A stretch of 64,000 nucleotides of DNA from Tanytarsus gracilentus (lineage: Eukaryota; Arthropoda; Insecta; Diptera; Chironomidae): assembly GCA_038502055.1 (NCBI GenBank), contig JAXRKN010000041.1:2275501-2339500 (forward strand). Reading direction: 5' to 3'. Of this stretch, positions 12,701-27,300 are shown piece by piece. The notes beneath the pieces are model-generated. The model had not been told where the DNA came from. It worked only from the letters and a program-made list of their open reading frames with translations, and made no database searches. Positions within the stretch are counted from its first letter, which is position 1. The number at the start of each line of letters is the position of its first letter. Made by a program: the position numbers and the translations under genes.

Positions 12701-15211
12701 TATATTGTAAACGCACATTGAACCTTTTAATAAATTTTCGGGTGTGTAAATTTTCACGAACCAGATGATTTGAATTAAATCTAATTGACATTTAAGCAAA
12801 ACAATGCATTAATTTAAAACTTAATGATATCAATTTTAGCCTGCGCTGCAAAAAGATATCTTTTTTAAATACATAAATGTCAATTAAAATTTTTTTGTAG
12901 AAAAACATAGATAGCATTTAAAATTTTTCCTTCATTAGAAAAATTGTAAAAATTATACATCACATCGGAACTCTGGTAAATTAATAATAATTAAAAAAAT
13001 ATAATTCCTGATAAATAAAGGAATTTTAATGAAATAATTATTTCCCGAGATTGCCTAACTATCTTTAAACTCTTTGAAGCAATTGCAAACTTTTACAATA
13101 TTTAGTCTTAAATATTCAGACACTTTTGAGATTTTAGAATTACATTTTTAACTTTTAGAAAAATGAAACCTCCGTAAATTCTATTTAAACTTTTCTCAAT
13201 AAATTCATTTTTATCTCAAAATACAATTTTGATATCTTTAACGTTTACGTTATGCTATTCTTACCTTAATCAAATATTCGGTTACAAAGAGGGTGTGCAG
13301 GTTTTTCAATATTTTTTTTTGGAGTAGCATCATAAAACAACTAGGAAACGTTTGTGGGAAGTCGAAAATCATGTGGGTGAAGGAGATACAAAGTTGAAGA
13401 AAACATGTTGACCGGAAAAGTCGATTTATATTTTTATTTATTTAATATACTGCAGAAATTTTCCGAATTGCATCATTCATTTAAAAGAAGTTTTTCTTGT
13501 AATTGAGGGTTTCTATAAAATGAAGGAAAGACCATCCTTGCGTCATCAAATAACCACAGTAATTCTCTTAACTCCCTCTTAATTTTTAGATAAAAGTTTA
13601 CATAATTTTCATTATGAATTCGTCCGCCTTTTTGAATGAAATTGTTGCATTTGTTAAAAAGTTGCCAAAAGGACGTAAAATTGTCATCTGTTTGGCTTCA
13701 CTCGAAAACGATATTAATTCAGAAAATTTTCTTCTTTGAGCGATTTTGTGGCAAGTGGGCGAATTCTACCTAACGTATAACAACAACAAAAATTTATAAA
13801 GCTCAGCGTCAACTGTAAATAGAAAAAAGCGAGTGAGCGAGATGGAAATAGAAAAGCCTCCGTAAAAAATTTTCATTCTTTTTTTGCAATTAAATTTTTT
13901 TAAATTATGAGCTTTTAAAATCTTAACTTTTAGATTTATTATTAATTTCTTTAAAATTTTCCCATCTATTCAAAAGCTCCTTTTTAATATCATAAATTTT
14001 TCATTATTTGCTTATTTAAAATTAGCATTTTAACACATATAAGCGCAAAACCATACAAAAAAGAAGTGGAGAGGAGAAATAAAAAATAAAATGTGTTAAA
14101 CCAATTGGTTGTTATGTACACAACACCGCTTGCCTCTTTTTTTTGTGAAATCTATACGGTCGTACGCCTACAATAAAAAATAATATAATCACAAGTTGTT
14201 GCTCGTTTTCTCCTCCAAATTGAATCACAGAAAAAAAATTCATTCATAACTTTTTAATTGAGAGAATTGAGCGTAAGAAAATTTCTTAAGAGAGTGAGTG
14301 AGAATTTTGAGAGAAAGAACTGATGACGTCATAAATCTCAAGAGAGGGAAATCGCAAAAGAGAGAGAAATTGAGTTTTTGTAGAAGTTGCATACACGCTG
14401 ATCTTGCTTTTTTCTTCCTCCTGCCTTCGAATGTAGAAAAAAATCTTTTTCATATATTTTCTTGCGACTCGAGAGAAGTTGAAATATTTTTTGTTTGTTT
14501 CTCCTCATCGACTGTGTGTGGAGTGTGTGCACCAAAAAAAAGCCGAAGCGACGACGGCAAAAAATAATATAATTTTGTGAAAATTTTATTCTACATGTTC
14601 TCGTAGTTTTTACTTCGCGACGTCATCGGAATCGTAAAGAGATTTTTCTTTAATTATACTTTTCGAAAAAAAACATTATCTCTCAATTCTCTCCGCGCGG
14701 CGCTCGAGACAGGGGATAAATGTGTGATTTCTTTTCATGACTTCAATTCATTCTGATTTTCCAAACGTAAGAGCGTAGAGCGGGAAAATTATTTTCCGTA
14801 AAATTCGCGAAAAGTTCTTGAAAGTGGAAAGTTTTTTATCTCAAAGTGTCTTAATTAAAATAAAAAAGTGCTTGAATGAGAAAAAAAATCATATTTAAAA
14901 AAATTAGCTGTAATTCAACTTCCTGTGGAAATATAAAATAATTTTTATCACAAATTGAGTGTGCGAGAGAAAGAGAAAAAAATAAAAATAAAAATTATGT
15001 GCTAAGATTTCTGAGTGTAAATGTCACAAATTGTGTAATTTTATCAAGAAAAAAAAATATTTTAATATTAAATGTGAAATCTATGCCAAATGATTACGTG
15101 AAGAAAAATATTTAAAATTCACCTCATATAAAAACACTTGTTGATCGAATTAAAAAAATATTGAATCTATTGGAGGCTCCGCATATCGCACGCGTATAGA
15201 AATTTTTAAAA
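3735..15211. other. Long gene-poor region between helicase and stripe
   Basis: Very AT-rich DNA with no open frame that shows domain motifs, coding-like composition or splice partners. A candidate poly(A) signal AATAAA for the helicase gene lies at 4057-4062. The last kilobase before 15212 is richer in GA/CT tracts and contains a perfect TGACGTCA, and probably holds the 5'UTR and promoter of the long stripe transcript. No TATA/Inr pair stood out to me there. The rest may hold stripe regulatory DNA, but nothing in the sequence proves it. Confidence 0.4.
14324..14331. promoter_or_regulatory. Full palindromic CRE (TGACGTCA) upstream of stripe exon 1
   Basis: Perfect CREB/ATF consensus about 0.9 kb upstream of the first stripe ATG. 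EGR-family genes are known to be induced through CREB and SRF in animals; the role of this site is inference. Confidence 0.45.
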
Positions 15212-15368
15212 ATGTTAACTATGCGACGCGAAAGTGATAACAACATAAGCAGTAATAGCAGCAACACAACGCATAGTAACTTCACAGGAGGCGACAATAA
15301 CTTATCGCATTTAAATTATCATCCCATTCATGGGTATGGAGCATCAAATTATAGTGGATATCAGTCAA
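15212..15368 (+). CDS. sr: stripe coding exon 1
   Basis: Begins at ATG 15212 (MLTMRRESDNN) and codes a Ser/Asn/Tyr-rich N-terminus. It ends at the donor GTAAGA at 15369, leaving one base (phase 1) that pairs exactly with the exon 2 acceptor. Reading on without splicing reaches a TAA at 15434-15436. No earlier in-frame exon was identified, so transcripts might still show a different start. Confidence 0.8.
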
Positions 15369-18300
15369 GTAAGACAGTGACAATGATGCTCCAAAGTGCT
15401 TTTGATGGTTGTGATAACTGTCAAGATAAATTTTAAGTAATTGTCTATAAAATAAATTAGGAAATAATTTAAAAATTTCATCAAATTAATTATTTTTAAA
15501 TTTATTAAGAAAATTCAAAACCATCAAATCCACTCTGCATTCAAGCACTAAGTCAAAATCACTCACTACAAAAAAATTTCTCATTTATTCACCTGAAAGG
15601 TAATCGACCAAATTCCTCATTGATCTCAGCTGCTGCCGCTGCCTCATCAACGTCGTCTGCATCACAAAATCAACTTGAAGAGTATGTAGATATTCTGCAA
15701 GTGCAGCAATTGCTACTTGAGAACTCGACAGCTTCATCTTCATCATCGTCAACCATCAACACTGCATCGTATACATCACCTGCGAGTACCACAACGCCGT
15801 CTGCAAGCAAGAACCTTCAGACTCGGCCACGTGTCAATCTTCAGAAAGCGGCAGAATTCGCGCAGGTTCAAGGTAAGAATTCTTTAATTAATTAATTAAT
15901 TTGATACCGACGGAACTTGTAACATTTTTTAGTAATTAATTTTTTAAACCTAAAGAAAAAATTATTTTATTGTTTCTAACAAGGATTTTTTTAGAAAAAA
16001 AAGGTCAAAAAATTATCGATTTTTTCATTTTCAAAAATGTCAAGTCACTAAAAATTATTTTTAGCCGCGCCGAAAGCCAGAAAAAATCTTGTGCAAATAA
16101 AAAATTAAAAATACTTCATTAAGTTCTTCTTGATATCATTGAACATGTTTTCTGTGAGACTGATAAAATTTTTCTCTTCCTCGCTCACAAATATGTTGAC
16201 GGAATAAATGAGATGTGAGAAAAATAAAAGAAACATGCTTTTAATTAAAATCTTTATGTAGCTTTAGTTTAGATATTTTAAGACTCGTGATTGCGGCTAA
16301 AAAGTGGTTGAGAGGAAGAAAGATATTTTAGAGGAGAGATGAATGACAAGTTTGTAAAAGTGATAAGAAAAGATTTAATGTTGTAAATTTAGAAACTTTT
16401 ATTGCGAAAATCTTTCGGCACAAATTTTTGTTATAAAACTTTGGTTTGAAAATGAATTTGAGAAGGAAAAAAAATTAACATGAATACAAAGATTCTAAAA
16501 AAATATTAAATAAGGACTTGATCCTTAATTTAATGATCAAAAAAAGCTTTGAAACCAAATTATACACAAAATTCAATTCAGAAAAATTATTAGCTACAAA
16601 AATGCATAAAATATTTTTTCCGACTTTATTATAAAAAATTCCTTAACACTTCTTCCCTCGATAAAATCCACCATCGATGTCATATCACTTCAACACCATG
16701 TTGAGCCCACCTATCCTCTCACTTTGCCTCTCTCGTAAAATGAATTATTGAAGTCGGAAATAAGTTTTCATAATTGAAAACAAAATGGAAAAACTAGAAT
16801 ATTTTTTTATTAAAAGTGCATTTCATGTCGCGATATCTAAATTAAAACATGGATAAATAATTAAATTTAAATTTACATCTTTCCACACATTCCTCCGCAC
16901 ACGGCCGTCTCGGTCTCGCTAATGCTATACTACGCAATGTCATTCGTTATCATTCGAAGCTTTTCTTATCCCATTGCACTTTGCAAATTGCAGATCGAGA
17001 GCAGGAGAGAGAGAGAGCGCCAAGTGTAAATTAACATTTTTGATTCCAGCAACGTGCAAAATGTTGTTTTTTTTCATTATAAATTAAATATGAATTTATT
17101 GCATCACACATATGTATGTGACAAGTGGTTTTCTTTCTTCGGCTGCACTTGCAATTATTTCAATTTCAATATTATATGAGTGAGGGAGAGAGAGGATGCT
17201 TTACTCCTGTCAACACCGTCTGCGGTTGAAAAAATTAAAGAAACTTCATTTTTCTGTGACAAATATTAAAATTTGAAATTTCAAAATTTATATTTGTTTA
17301 AAAAATTGATTCTAGCTCAAAATGCGCTTTAACACCCCAAATCAACCTTAAGTTTCATATTTTCTCGCTCCTCAATAAATTTTATATGCTTTTCAATTCA
17401 AAGCGACACTTTTTCTGCCACTGAACTTTTTCCTTTCTCTCTCACTCGCTCACTTATGGCTCGCGACTTCAACTGCCCCCGTGTCGTGCGGCTGCTGATC
17501 GCGCGAGACAGAGCAGCGAAGAAATGAAAATAATGAACGCGCGAAAAAAAATATAATATTACGTGTAAAAGTAGCGTTTGGGCGTTGATCAGTTGATCGG
17601 CTACAACATGCTGGCCATTACAATTGACATACGAGGTGCAAGTGATACACTAGGAAATGATACACCTCATTTGATTGTTTTTCTTCTCCACTTATTTTGT
17701 TAACAAAAAATAATAATAATATATGAAATGAAACATGAATGAAATGTGTTTTTTAATGAGCTCCTCTATGGCGCCTACCTCCAATAATAACTTTTTTAGT
17801 CACTCAACATATGCAGCAAAATTACTCTCACGACAAACGGTGAAAAGTTTTTTATTTTTTCGCCAAAGGCGCTTTAAAATTGTGTACAAATTTATTTATG
17901 AAATGCTTGATTTATTAACTTTTTAGTGAACATACTCAGGGTTTGATTAAGTGATTTAAATTAAAGAGAAATAATTTTTTTTGTGTTTTAGAAATTTTAA
18001 ATAATTTTTTTCTTATTAAAAACTTACAATTTTTGCCACTCAACTTCACTAATTCCCATTGCAGTTCTCAATTTTTTCGAAAATAAATTTTCCTTTTAGA
18101 AATTTTTTCTTCTTTGATGATTTGCTCGCATGACAATTGTTGAATGTAAAAATTACATTTTAATTTATGCACCACACATTGAGAGCACTGAGATGCTCTC
18201 AAAAAGCGATTTAGTGTAAAGAACGGCAATAAATCAAGAGCGAGTAAGATTTTCCATCAGAAAGCATTTTCTTGATTTATCGCTTGCCGACTAATAAAAA

Positions 18301-21300
18301 GTTATTTTCAAGAAAGAAGATTTTTGTGTGATAAAATGAGGAAATATTTCTGTGGCTAAATGTGTAACTCTTTTTTTAAAATGTGATTTATTTTGTTTAT
18401 CAAAACATAGAGAACAAAAAATTGTCTATGGAGGAGAATTTTTCATCATTCCTAATCCCAATCGACATTAAGTACACCTGTGCATAGTCCGTCGCTGCTT
18501 GATGAGCGACATATTAATTCTATTTAATTGCTCTCACATTCTGACGACGCGACAGTGGAACTGGGGTTTTAGCATTAAAACATAATTTATAGAAAAATTT
18601 AAATCAAAAATTTAAAAAAATCTCTGAATAAAAAACAAACTTTAATTCTCCATTCTAATTAAAATGTTACAGAAATAAAGCAATTAAAAAAATTTCTAAT
18701 TAATTATCATAAAAAGACTAATTAAGATTTTTCTATTTTTAAAAAATCTCTTCTAGGCGAAAGTCCAAATTCTCGTCGAGTGTTGTTCGATTATCCTATA
18801 CCTGCTAGTCCCTACTTGTATGGAAATTATCATCATCCATCGCCAAGTGAGGATCTTCTTCTTTGGTTTGGCAGCACAAGCGCCGGTGAGTGAAAGTTCT
18901 ATTAATTGTTTTCAACGGGAGAAAATATTTTTAAATGGATTATTTTACACTTCATTGGTATCGTCAAGGATTATTTTAACAAAAAAATATATTTTCAGTC
19001 ATTCTCAAGGAAATTCATTTTTAATTCTTTTTTGTGAAAATAATAATTAACTTGTTTATATTTTCCACCTCCGTACTTTATTTCTCATTGATGAATTTTG
19101 AGTTCCTTATGAATAATTACTGCGTTTGAAAATGTGTTAACGAGTAAATTGAGTAACTTTGACGGGTGTACGTGGGTGTGTAAGTGAGGTATATATTTAA
19201 TTAATTGATTTCCTTATGATAATCAGCTGTGCTATGAGCTTTGATTTTTAAAGAGATTAAAATAATACTTTTTAATCTTATCTGAAAATTCCTACAAACA
19301 TTTTATAAATAATTTTAAATTAATTATTTTCTTCATAAATTGTGGAAAACTCTTGCGTAAACATTTCATCATCATCTCCCATCAAAATTAGGCGTTTTCT
19401 TATCATTAACAGATTTTTGCACCCACTTCAAAAATCCACTCCGAGCTCAATGACTTGCAATATTATGTAACGAAAAGAAATAAATGAAAAATTTTTAATT
19501 ATCGATTGTGTGCAGATTTTATTACCATCAACCTCTTCATTTATGAGAAATTCATTCATTGCAAAACTCAGAATCCTTTCAAAAGAAAATATGACTCATT
19601 TAAAGTATGAGAGTCCTAATTGATTAACAGGAAAAATTAAATTAATTCAGGCATCTAATTGAGAAAAATTTATCTTTCTCCTTGATGATTTAGTCAATTA
19701 AAGGTTCATGAAAATTACTGAAAGTTTAATCATTTAAGTGAAAATTTTTTCACATAAAATTGTTAGATTCTAAAATTCGAAAATCAGTTTATAAATTAAT
19801 AAAACATTATGTGTATAGAATTTTGTGAAAATTTTAGGTCTAAATCCTGAAATTGAGTTATAAAAATTAAATCATGCTGGATATTATTTATAGAAATTTT
19901 ATTTTTCTTTTTAATTTAAAATTTTTGTCTCTAAACTGATAAAAATTCTCCAAAAGTTTTTTTTCCCGTGGGCGGAACTTCTTCATGAGATATTTCGAAG
20001 CAGTTTCACGACTTGCAATGCACATATTTGGCATCTTTAATACCACAAGAAGTTTCTCTCAGGCTCCTGTCAATGACATTTAAAATTTTCATGCGTAATA
20101 AATTTAAAATCAAATAGAAATTCTTAACGCATCATCAGAAATTGTCATGGAAACTTTCATCTAAAAACATAAGGCCTACGTGTGAAATGTGAGTACGATG
20201 TAAATACATCGCTAATTAAGCTCATTCAAGTTATTTACAAAAAAATCATTCATTCACAAAATAAAATATATTTTGTGAATTGAGAGGGATAAAGAGAAAT
20301 GAATGGATTGGATGAGGAAAGAGCGTCGCTATATACCAAAAGGTATATAAAAACTCTTTTTTTTTGGGAACGTTCACAATGATGTCGATTTGTACCCATT
20401 TTTGGAAGTGGAATTAATAGCAATCGTAGGTGGTTCTTTCTTCATCGGCTGTTTATATTTTCCATCTCGCTCATATTTTGTAATGAAATTTATTTTATGC
20501 TTCAAAAGACTCCAAATGATTTTGTAAATACACCGCCAAATCGCACGTTATATGCCGTCGTTAACATTCGAGCACTCTGATCACCATTTATGAATAAAAA
20601 TGTAATTTAATTATAAGTTTTCTGCAGATGGAATTGAATGAAGGTCTTTTTATTTGAGGTGCTTCGAGCACATTTAAAATGGGGTGGAAATAAATTAAAA
20701 GACTTGTCCTTCATTCAAGGATTTTAAGTTCCTTCTAAGAAATTTAATTCTGAAAGAAATTTAAAGCTTTTAAATTTAAAATTTGTTTCTTTAAAGTCAA
20801 TGATAAAAAGACGATAGGTTTTTCTATTTTTTGAGATCTAAAACTACTCTCCGCCGTCAAAACAGCAATCGATCCATATCAAACACATTCAAAACTTGCG
20901 TGTTGTTCTTAAACACCGCAAAGTGAGTGAGAAAAAAAAGACAGCAGCGGTTCATTAATCATAGACATTAATTGTCGAAAATTTTCTACTTAGAGCCTCT
21001 TGTTGATTGTTAAAGTGTTTCTTAATTCCCATTTTCCTGTTTCTCTCGCGCGTTCTCAGTTTCATTGTTGAGCTCGCATCGCGGCGTGAAACAAAGAGAA
21101 GCAGATTCAAACACATGCTTAAAAATGTTCTTTTGAAGTGAACTATGTGTCCGTGATTGTCCAAAATTTGTCTTATTAGTAATAATTTTTTATGAGAAAT
21201 TTATCAAGAATCATTCAACGAGCCATGTGTCAGATGAGTTAAAGAGTTTTCATGTTTTCATCACCTTCGTACGCTCGATTGGTTTCTGTTCTTTTGTTAA

Positions 21301-24300
21301 GCATGAAAGGTCGAGAGGAAATAGCTTTCAGTGTAATTTTTGGGATTGATTGCTTTTGTAAAGTGATTTTAGAAAATATAATTAATATATTTTTGAAAGT
21401 TTTACAGAAATTGTAAAGACATTAAAAATTAAAATGGATTTTAAAGAAGCAAAGGGAAGGTTTGAATCTTATAAAGTTACAAAAATAATATACATGAAAT
21501 TTCTCATTCAAAATTTTTTTAAATTAAAGGAAAAATCTTAAATATTTTTTTAAAATTTTCACTCTTTTTTGTCTTTTCATTAATCATCAATTTAATCATT
21601 TCCCACTCAATTAAAAGCCATAATTTAATTTTCCTTAAATTCGATACAAATCATAAAATGAACAATTTTAGCGCCAATTTTTTAAGCCGCATCTCTCAAT
21701 TAAAATAAAAGTGTCAAATTAAAAATTAAACATCATGAAATGTGATGGAATAAATTCGGCATTAAATCTCACTTGGGTAGAAATTAAAAACCGAAGAATT
21801 CGAGAGCATTTTTCATTTTCACTATGTTGTAATCTAGACGGGGATTAGAGACAGAAAAGAAATACTTTTGATAATAATTCATTTCGACAAAAAACACTTT
21901 TGCTTTTATTTTCTAGAAGAAACTTTTCGGCATTTTTTCATTCTAATTTTGTCTCGTGTCACACAATCTATGAGTAGTCACGAGTCAACATGATACAACA
22001 CCTTACATTACCCCGAAATAAAAAAAAATATCACAAGAAACACGCGAACGCATGTCGCTTGACAAATTATTAATTTATGTTAAATATAATTTTTTTCATA
22101 AATTAAATGAAATTCCGAGAGAATAAAAATGCTGCTGGTAAATTTAAATTTTTATTGGAGACAAGGGATGCAAAACTCATGGAGTTAAAATTATTTTTAA
22201 TAAATAATATTTTCACAAAATAATAAAACTCTCCCCTGAGATCTTCTCGTATGATCATTCACATTCGCATCCAGGAGAAGTCAAAATATAAAGAAGCGAC
22301 GCGCGATGCCCATTAAAAATATTCAATTACAAGCGAAAAAAGAGAGAAAAAGTGTCTCACAAGAAAAATTTCACTGCTTCTCTGGCGGAAGAGTGTTAAG
22401 ATATTTTCGGATCGTGCACACACATTCAAAGCGAGCCAGAAAGAAATGTGAAATACCAGTATCCAGCATAGCTGTGGCCATAAAATGATTTGTTAGTTCA
22501 GCATCGTGCATAAATTTTTTTTTCTCCTCCTCGGTGTAAAATTTATTGCGTTATGAAAAATTGATGGGCAGAACTGAGCCACCGACTTATTACAGCCACA
22601 CTGGCTGCTGTTTAAATATGTATTTATTCCGATAATAAATGTATGGACATACAATTAATCAATAAAGTCGAGTTGAGTTCGATGCGACGTGAAATATTGA
22701 GGAATTATTTTTAAAATTTAATTTTTCCTCGCGGACAAATCCTAAAAATCTCATTTGACAATTTTCATAAGTTCCACCATTTTTTTGAAGGCTTTACGAC
22801 ACTTCAGTGAAAAGTCGACAATTAAAAAATCATTAGTTTACGTCGCTACAAATTCTAAAATAAATTCTTTCTTGGACTTGTCTCGCGAGCGAGTGACAAC
22901 TCTTTTTATACACTTCGCAAATGTCGCTTTCAAGATCACTCGGTCGAGTTATATTGTAATAATGATTTCACGCATTTTTCAACGTCTTTTGCTTTTATTA
23001 CTTTTTTCTTTGCGATCCTCTATGTGAAGTTATGAGACGTGAAGAGGACATAAAATATTTACGGTAGAACTAAAATTGCATGGAGACACAACTCGGGGAA
23101 ATTGCATGCTGTAAGTAAGTTACTGTTTTACCGAAGAAGTTAGAAGAACATTCGTGGAGTTGATAATAAGTTTTGACACAAACTTTTAGAATTTTATTTA
23201 TTTTAAATTAATTCGGATTAAATTTTAATCTTTCTTAATCAAACGATTTAGTTAGGTCCAAAGATAAAAGATTAAATTTACATCACTTTTAAGCAAATCC
23301 CAACACCTCATTTCATGATCACATCACGATCGGAGCTGAAAGCGTGTCGGAATAAAAAAAGGAGAAGCAAAAAGTAAAAAACCCAATTAAAGGCTATTTT
23401 CTTTACCTCATAAATGTCTCTCCCGTTTAATATTAATTTTGCCATAAGTTTAAATAAAAAATTATTACTCAAATGCAAAAGAAATTCTTTATGGTCGCCT
23501 CGAGTGTTTGAAAAAACCGGAGTGAAAAATGAATGTGTCCTTAGGGAGATGTTAGAGTTTTATGCGTAACACCCAGAAGATTGTGTATGCATATTAATTG
23601 ACTGTTAATAGCTGCAGAAAAAAAAGAGTTGATTCCACGATGATGCCATAGAGCTATTAATTTTTATTGCTGTTGTAATAGCATACATGCTTTGCCTTGC
23701 CACTTTGCCTGTCAGGTAATATAAGTCGCCGATAAAGATGTGAAGTGATCTTAATTGAGGCGAATGTGAGAGACTCGAGTGATCAACAACAGGAAAAAAA
23801 ATAATTTGAATTGAAAATATTTTTCATTAGAAAATTTCCGCATTTAAATCCAAAAAACGCGTTATATGCGGTGTATTTTTCATGCATAAGCGCATTTTGT
23901 AATTTTAATTCTGAAAACTCAATTCTTTTTTTGTCTTTCAAAAAAATCATGCCCATAAATGTCGACATCGAGATTCCTTTCATTATTCATTGCGTCATAA
24001 CGACTGAAAATTAGCTTCTCACATGATTCATGTACACAAACTGCCAAAAAAAATCTGTGAAAATCTCTCAATGAATTTTCCTTACAGTTTCCTCCATCTC
24101 ACAAAAAGATTTTAATAGGCAAGTCAATAAAACCCCGTGAGATATTAAAATCACATGATTATGTCAATGAGTTATTTAAAACTCATGAATTAATTTTGCA
24201 CGTTTATAATCTGGTCGGTAGTTTTTTTTAAATAAAACCGAAAATGACTCACCTAAATCTAAAGGCTCGCGCAAAATTTATAAATAAATAAAAATTGTCG

Positions 24301-27300
24301 AAAATTTTCGTATAAATATTATGATCAGCTCCGATAGTGACGTTAAGATCATCGCGTAATTTTTTCCGAATGATTATTTTTAGGTTTGGAGAATTTTCTC
24401 ACATAAACGTCGGGAAGCAACTAGAGAGAGAATTTGCAGTGTTCATCATCTGACTATTATTGCTAGAAAAAAGAATTTTGTGTTTACAAAACCCCGTCGC
24501 TTGGGCACTTAGAGAGTTCATTAAACAACAGATGAGATTTTTTTCTCTTTCTCGACTTTTTTGGTCATCAGATGATATTATGATGACGTAAATGACTGTT
24601 TTTTGAGTTATTTAAGGGATAAATTTTCTCCACTTATCAGATTTCTTCATAACTTTCAAAAAAAAGAGTTTTATAACAAAATTTCTCTCATTTTCAGATT
24701 TGCTTTATTTTTCGGGGTTTATTTACCGCGCGCTTCATTTCACTCACTTTGCTCATTATTTTTATTCCTCATTCAATATCGCTCACTCGCAGACATTTTT
24801 ATTAATGAAAAATGCTCATTTTCATCATCGTGTTTATGTTGGGAAATGACAACTTGTTGTTACTTCGTCATTGGTAAGAATGTTGCTCTCTTACGCCTAA
24901 TTTCGGAAAATGGCAATTAAGAGAGCATGTGAAAATCTTGAAATAGCACAGCGACTGTTACACCACGTCATATCACTCTCAATAACGTGATCTTTTTATG
25001 TCTTCACCAACGTCAATTTTCTTCGTAATCGAAATGTATTGATAGAAGCCCACATTTGATGATGATGTGTTATGCCGCTGATGGCTTCACTAATGTATTT
25101 TGGTTTCGAATTTAAATTTTATTTTTTGCATACATGACGTTATCAAGTTTTTAATTTTAGAATGCAAAAAGTTCTCGAAAGGTTGTAAAATAAATAAATA
25201 AATTTCAAGACTCAAATAGAAATTCTAATAAATTACATAATTCGTTTCGTCATGAATTTTTGATGTGCAATCACGAATATCAATCAAGGTTATGATACGG
25301 TTAAAATTTATTCAATTTATTTTGGTTTTCGGATAAATTTTTTTATAAATTCAAAAAAGCTGATTTTATTTTTATAAACGAGCCTTTCAATTTTAAAAGT
25401 CGGATAAAATTTTTGGATTAAATTCACCTAAAAAGCAATCGAACTCAAAAGAATTTCAAGTCAAAATATTATAAGATATCTCATCAAAATAGTTTGAAAG
25501 TTCGAATCATCGATTTATGTAAATTGTTCTTCTTAGTATTTGTTAAATTTTTTTTGAGGAAATAACTTTTTTTATTGAATTTCACATTAATTTTTCTATA
25601 AATTCCTTCGCTTTAAAAAAAATCATCATCCAGAGAGTTGTTTACATTATTAGCAAAAATATCGAATTTTTTTATAAGACGCGATTCACTATTTTTAAAC
25701 TTCGGACGTCGTTTTTTCTCCTCCTCAAAAGCGGCGCATCTAAAAATAGATCAATAAAGAAAATTCATTGCTTATAATAATTTCTTTGCACCCCACGAAT
25801 TTTCGTGGTCAACTGGTGGATGGGAAATTCGAGTGAGAAAATAGAATTACGATAAACCGGCATCAAACGATTACGATGAATATTTTATGTGTATTTTTGG
25901 GAATATTTACATGAACGTTCGACACGTCGAACATTAGCGGAGGCACAAAACACTTTTTGTGTTCTAATTTTAACCATTTCGCGCTCTTTGTTTGGATGAA
26001 TGTTTCATCATATTTTTTATTTTTGGCCAAATGATGACGGTTGTGATGAAAATTCGAAAATATACACAGAACTTTATTTTTAGGATGAGTTAATCGTGTT
26101 TCCTCTCACTTTTTTATTGCCATATTAAGTTTCAATTTGATATTTGCGGGTTGTTGTAGCTTTATCGTGGAAAATCTAAATTTATCACACAAAAAGCTTC
26201 AAGGTTCGTCCTCCGCTATCGTATTATTTTTGAAGAAAGTGGAAAACAATATTTTGAGGTTAGGTTTATGTTTACGATAAAAAATCTCAAAAACAACAAG
26301 TCAAAGATGATGCCTGAAGTTGTGCAAATATTTAAATTTTCCTGCACAAAAAATAATAATTTCTTGGATTATGGAAAAAATTTAATTTAATTTTATACAA
26401 TCATCAGTACTACTTGCAGCATCTTCAATTAAAAATTTCCATCAATCACAATAATTTCGCAAATTTTTTTCAAAAAAATCCTCATAAACTCTAAAGAGAA
26501 TGAGAGAGTCATTACTCATCGACAACAACATGTTGCTCTCGTGAGTGCGTGCGGCGAAGATAGAGAAAACATCGAAATAAATCACGGCTGGAGAGAATTG
26601 AGAGGAAAACATCGAAAGTGTGTAAAGCGTAAATTAAGAATTCATGAAAATTTTTCGCCTACACAGAAATTTTTTTTCTGATGAAAATGTGCATAAATTA
26701 GTAAAGACAATGAAATGAGATAAGGGTAGAGTTGAAAAATACTCGACGATTGTTTTTTTAGGAGAAAGCTTGAGGGTGTCTTGTGTAAAATAAATCATGC
26801 AAAAGCCTTTTGCAACTAATTTGATATAAATTTTTAATTAAAGTTTTCAAATTTTGACTATTAATTACATTGTTGATATAAAATTTAGTTCGATTTAATT
26901 TTCTAATAATTGAAAATTAACCTTTTACTCAACCAAAATTTCATAACCTTTACAAAGTTTTAAAAGCTCGTCTACACTTTTCGAATTAAATTCCCAAAGC
27001 GCTTCTATTTCAGTTATTCGATTCAATTATTTTTAATAACACTTCGGGGCAGTTTGAAAATTATTTTGGCATTAAATCATCGCATCCGAATTGAACTTTG
27101 GCATTTATTCTAAAAAATCCTCATGATAAATGTTGCTATCTCACTCTAACACGTTATGCTCACATAAAAGCTTTGACATTTGGAAAAATAAGTAAGGGAC
27201 ACTTGAAAGATTACTTAAGTGAAGTATACCCGAGAGTTGTGTAGCCAAAATTACAACAGTTTATATAAGAAAATGAGAATGAAAGTTGAACTTTGAAATT

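Noticed and set aside
20330..20400. TATA-like palindrome as a promoter
   Set aside because: No initiator at the right distance and no open frame downstream; listed only as a palindrome.
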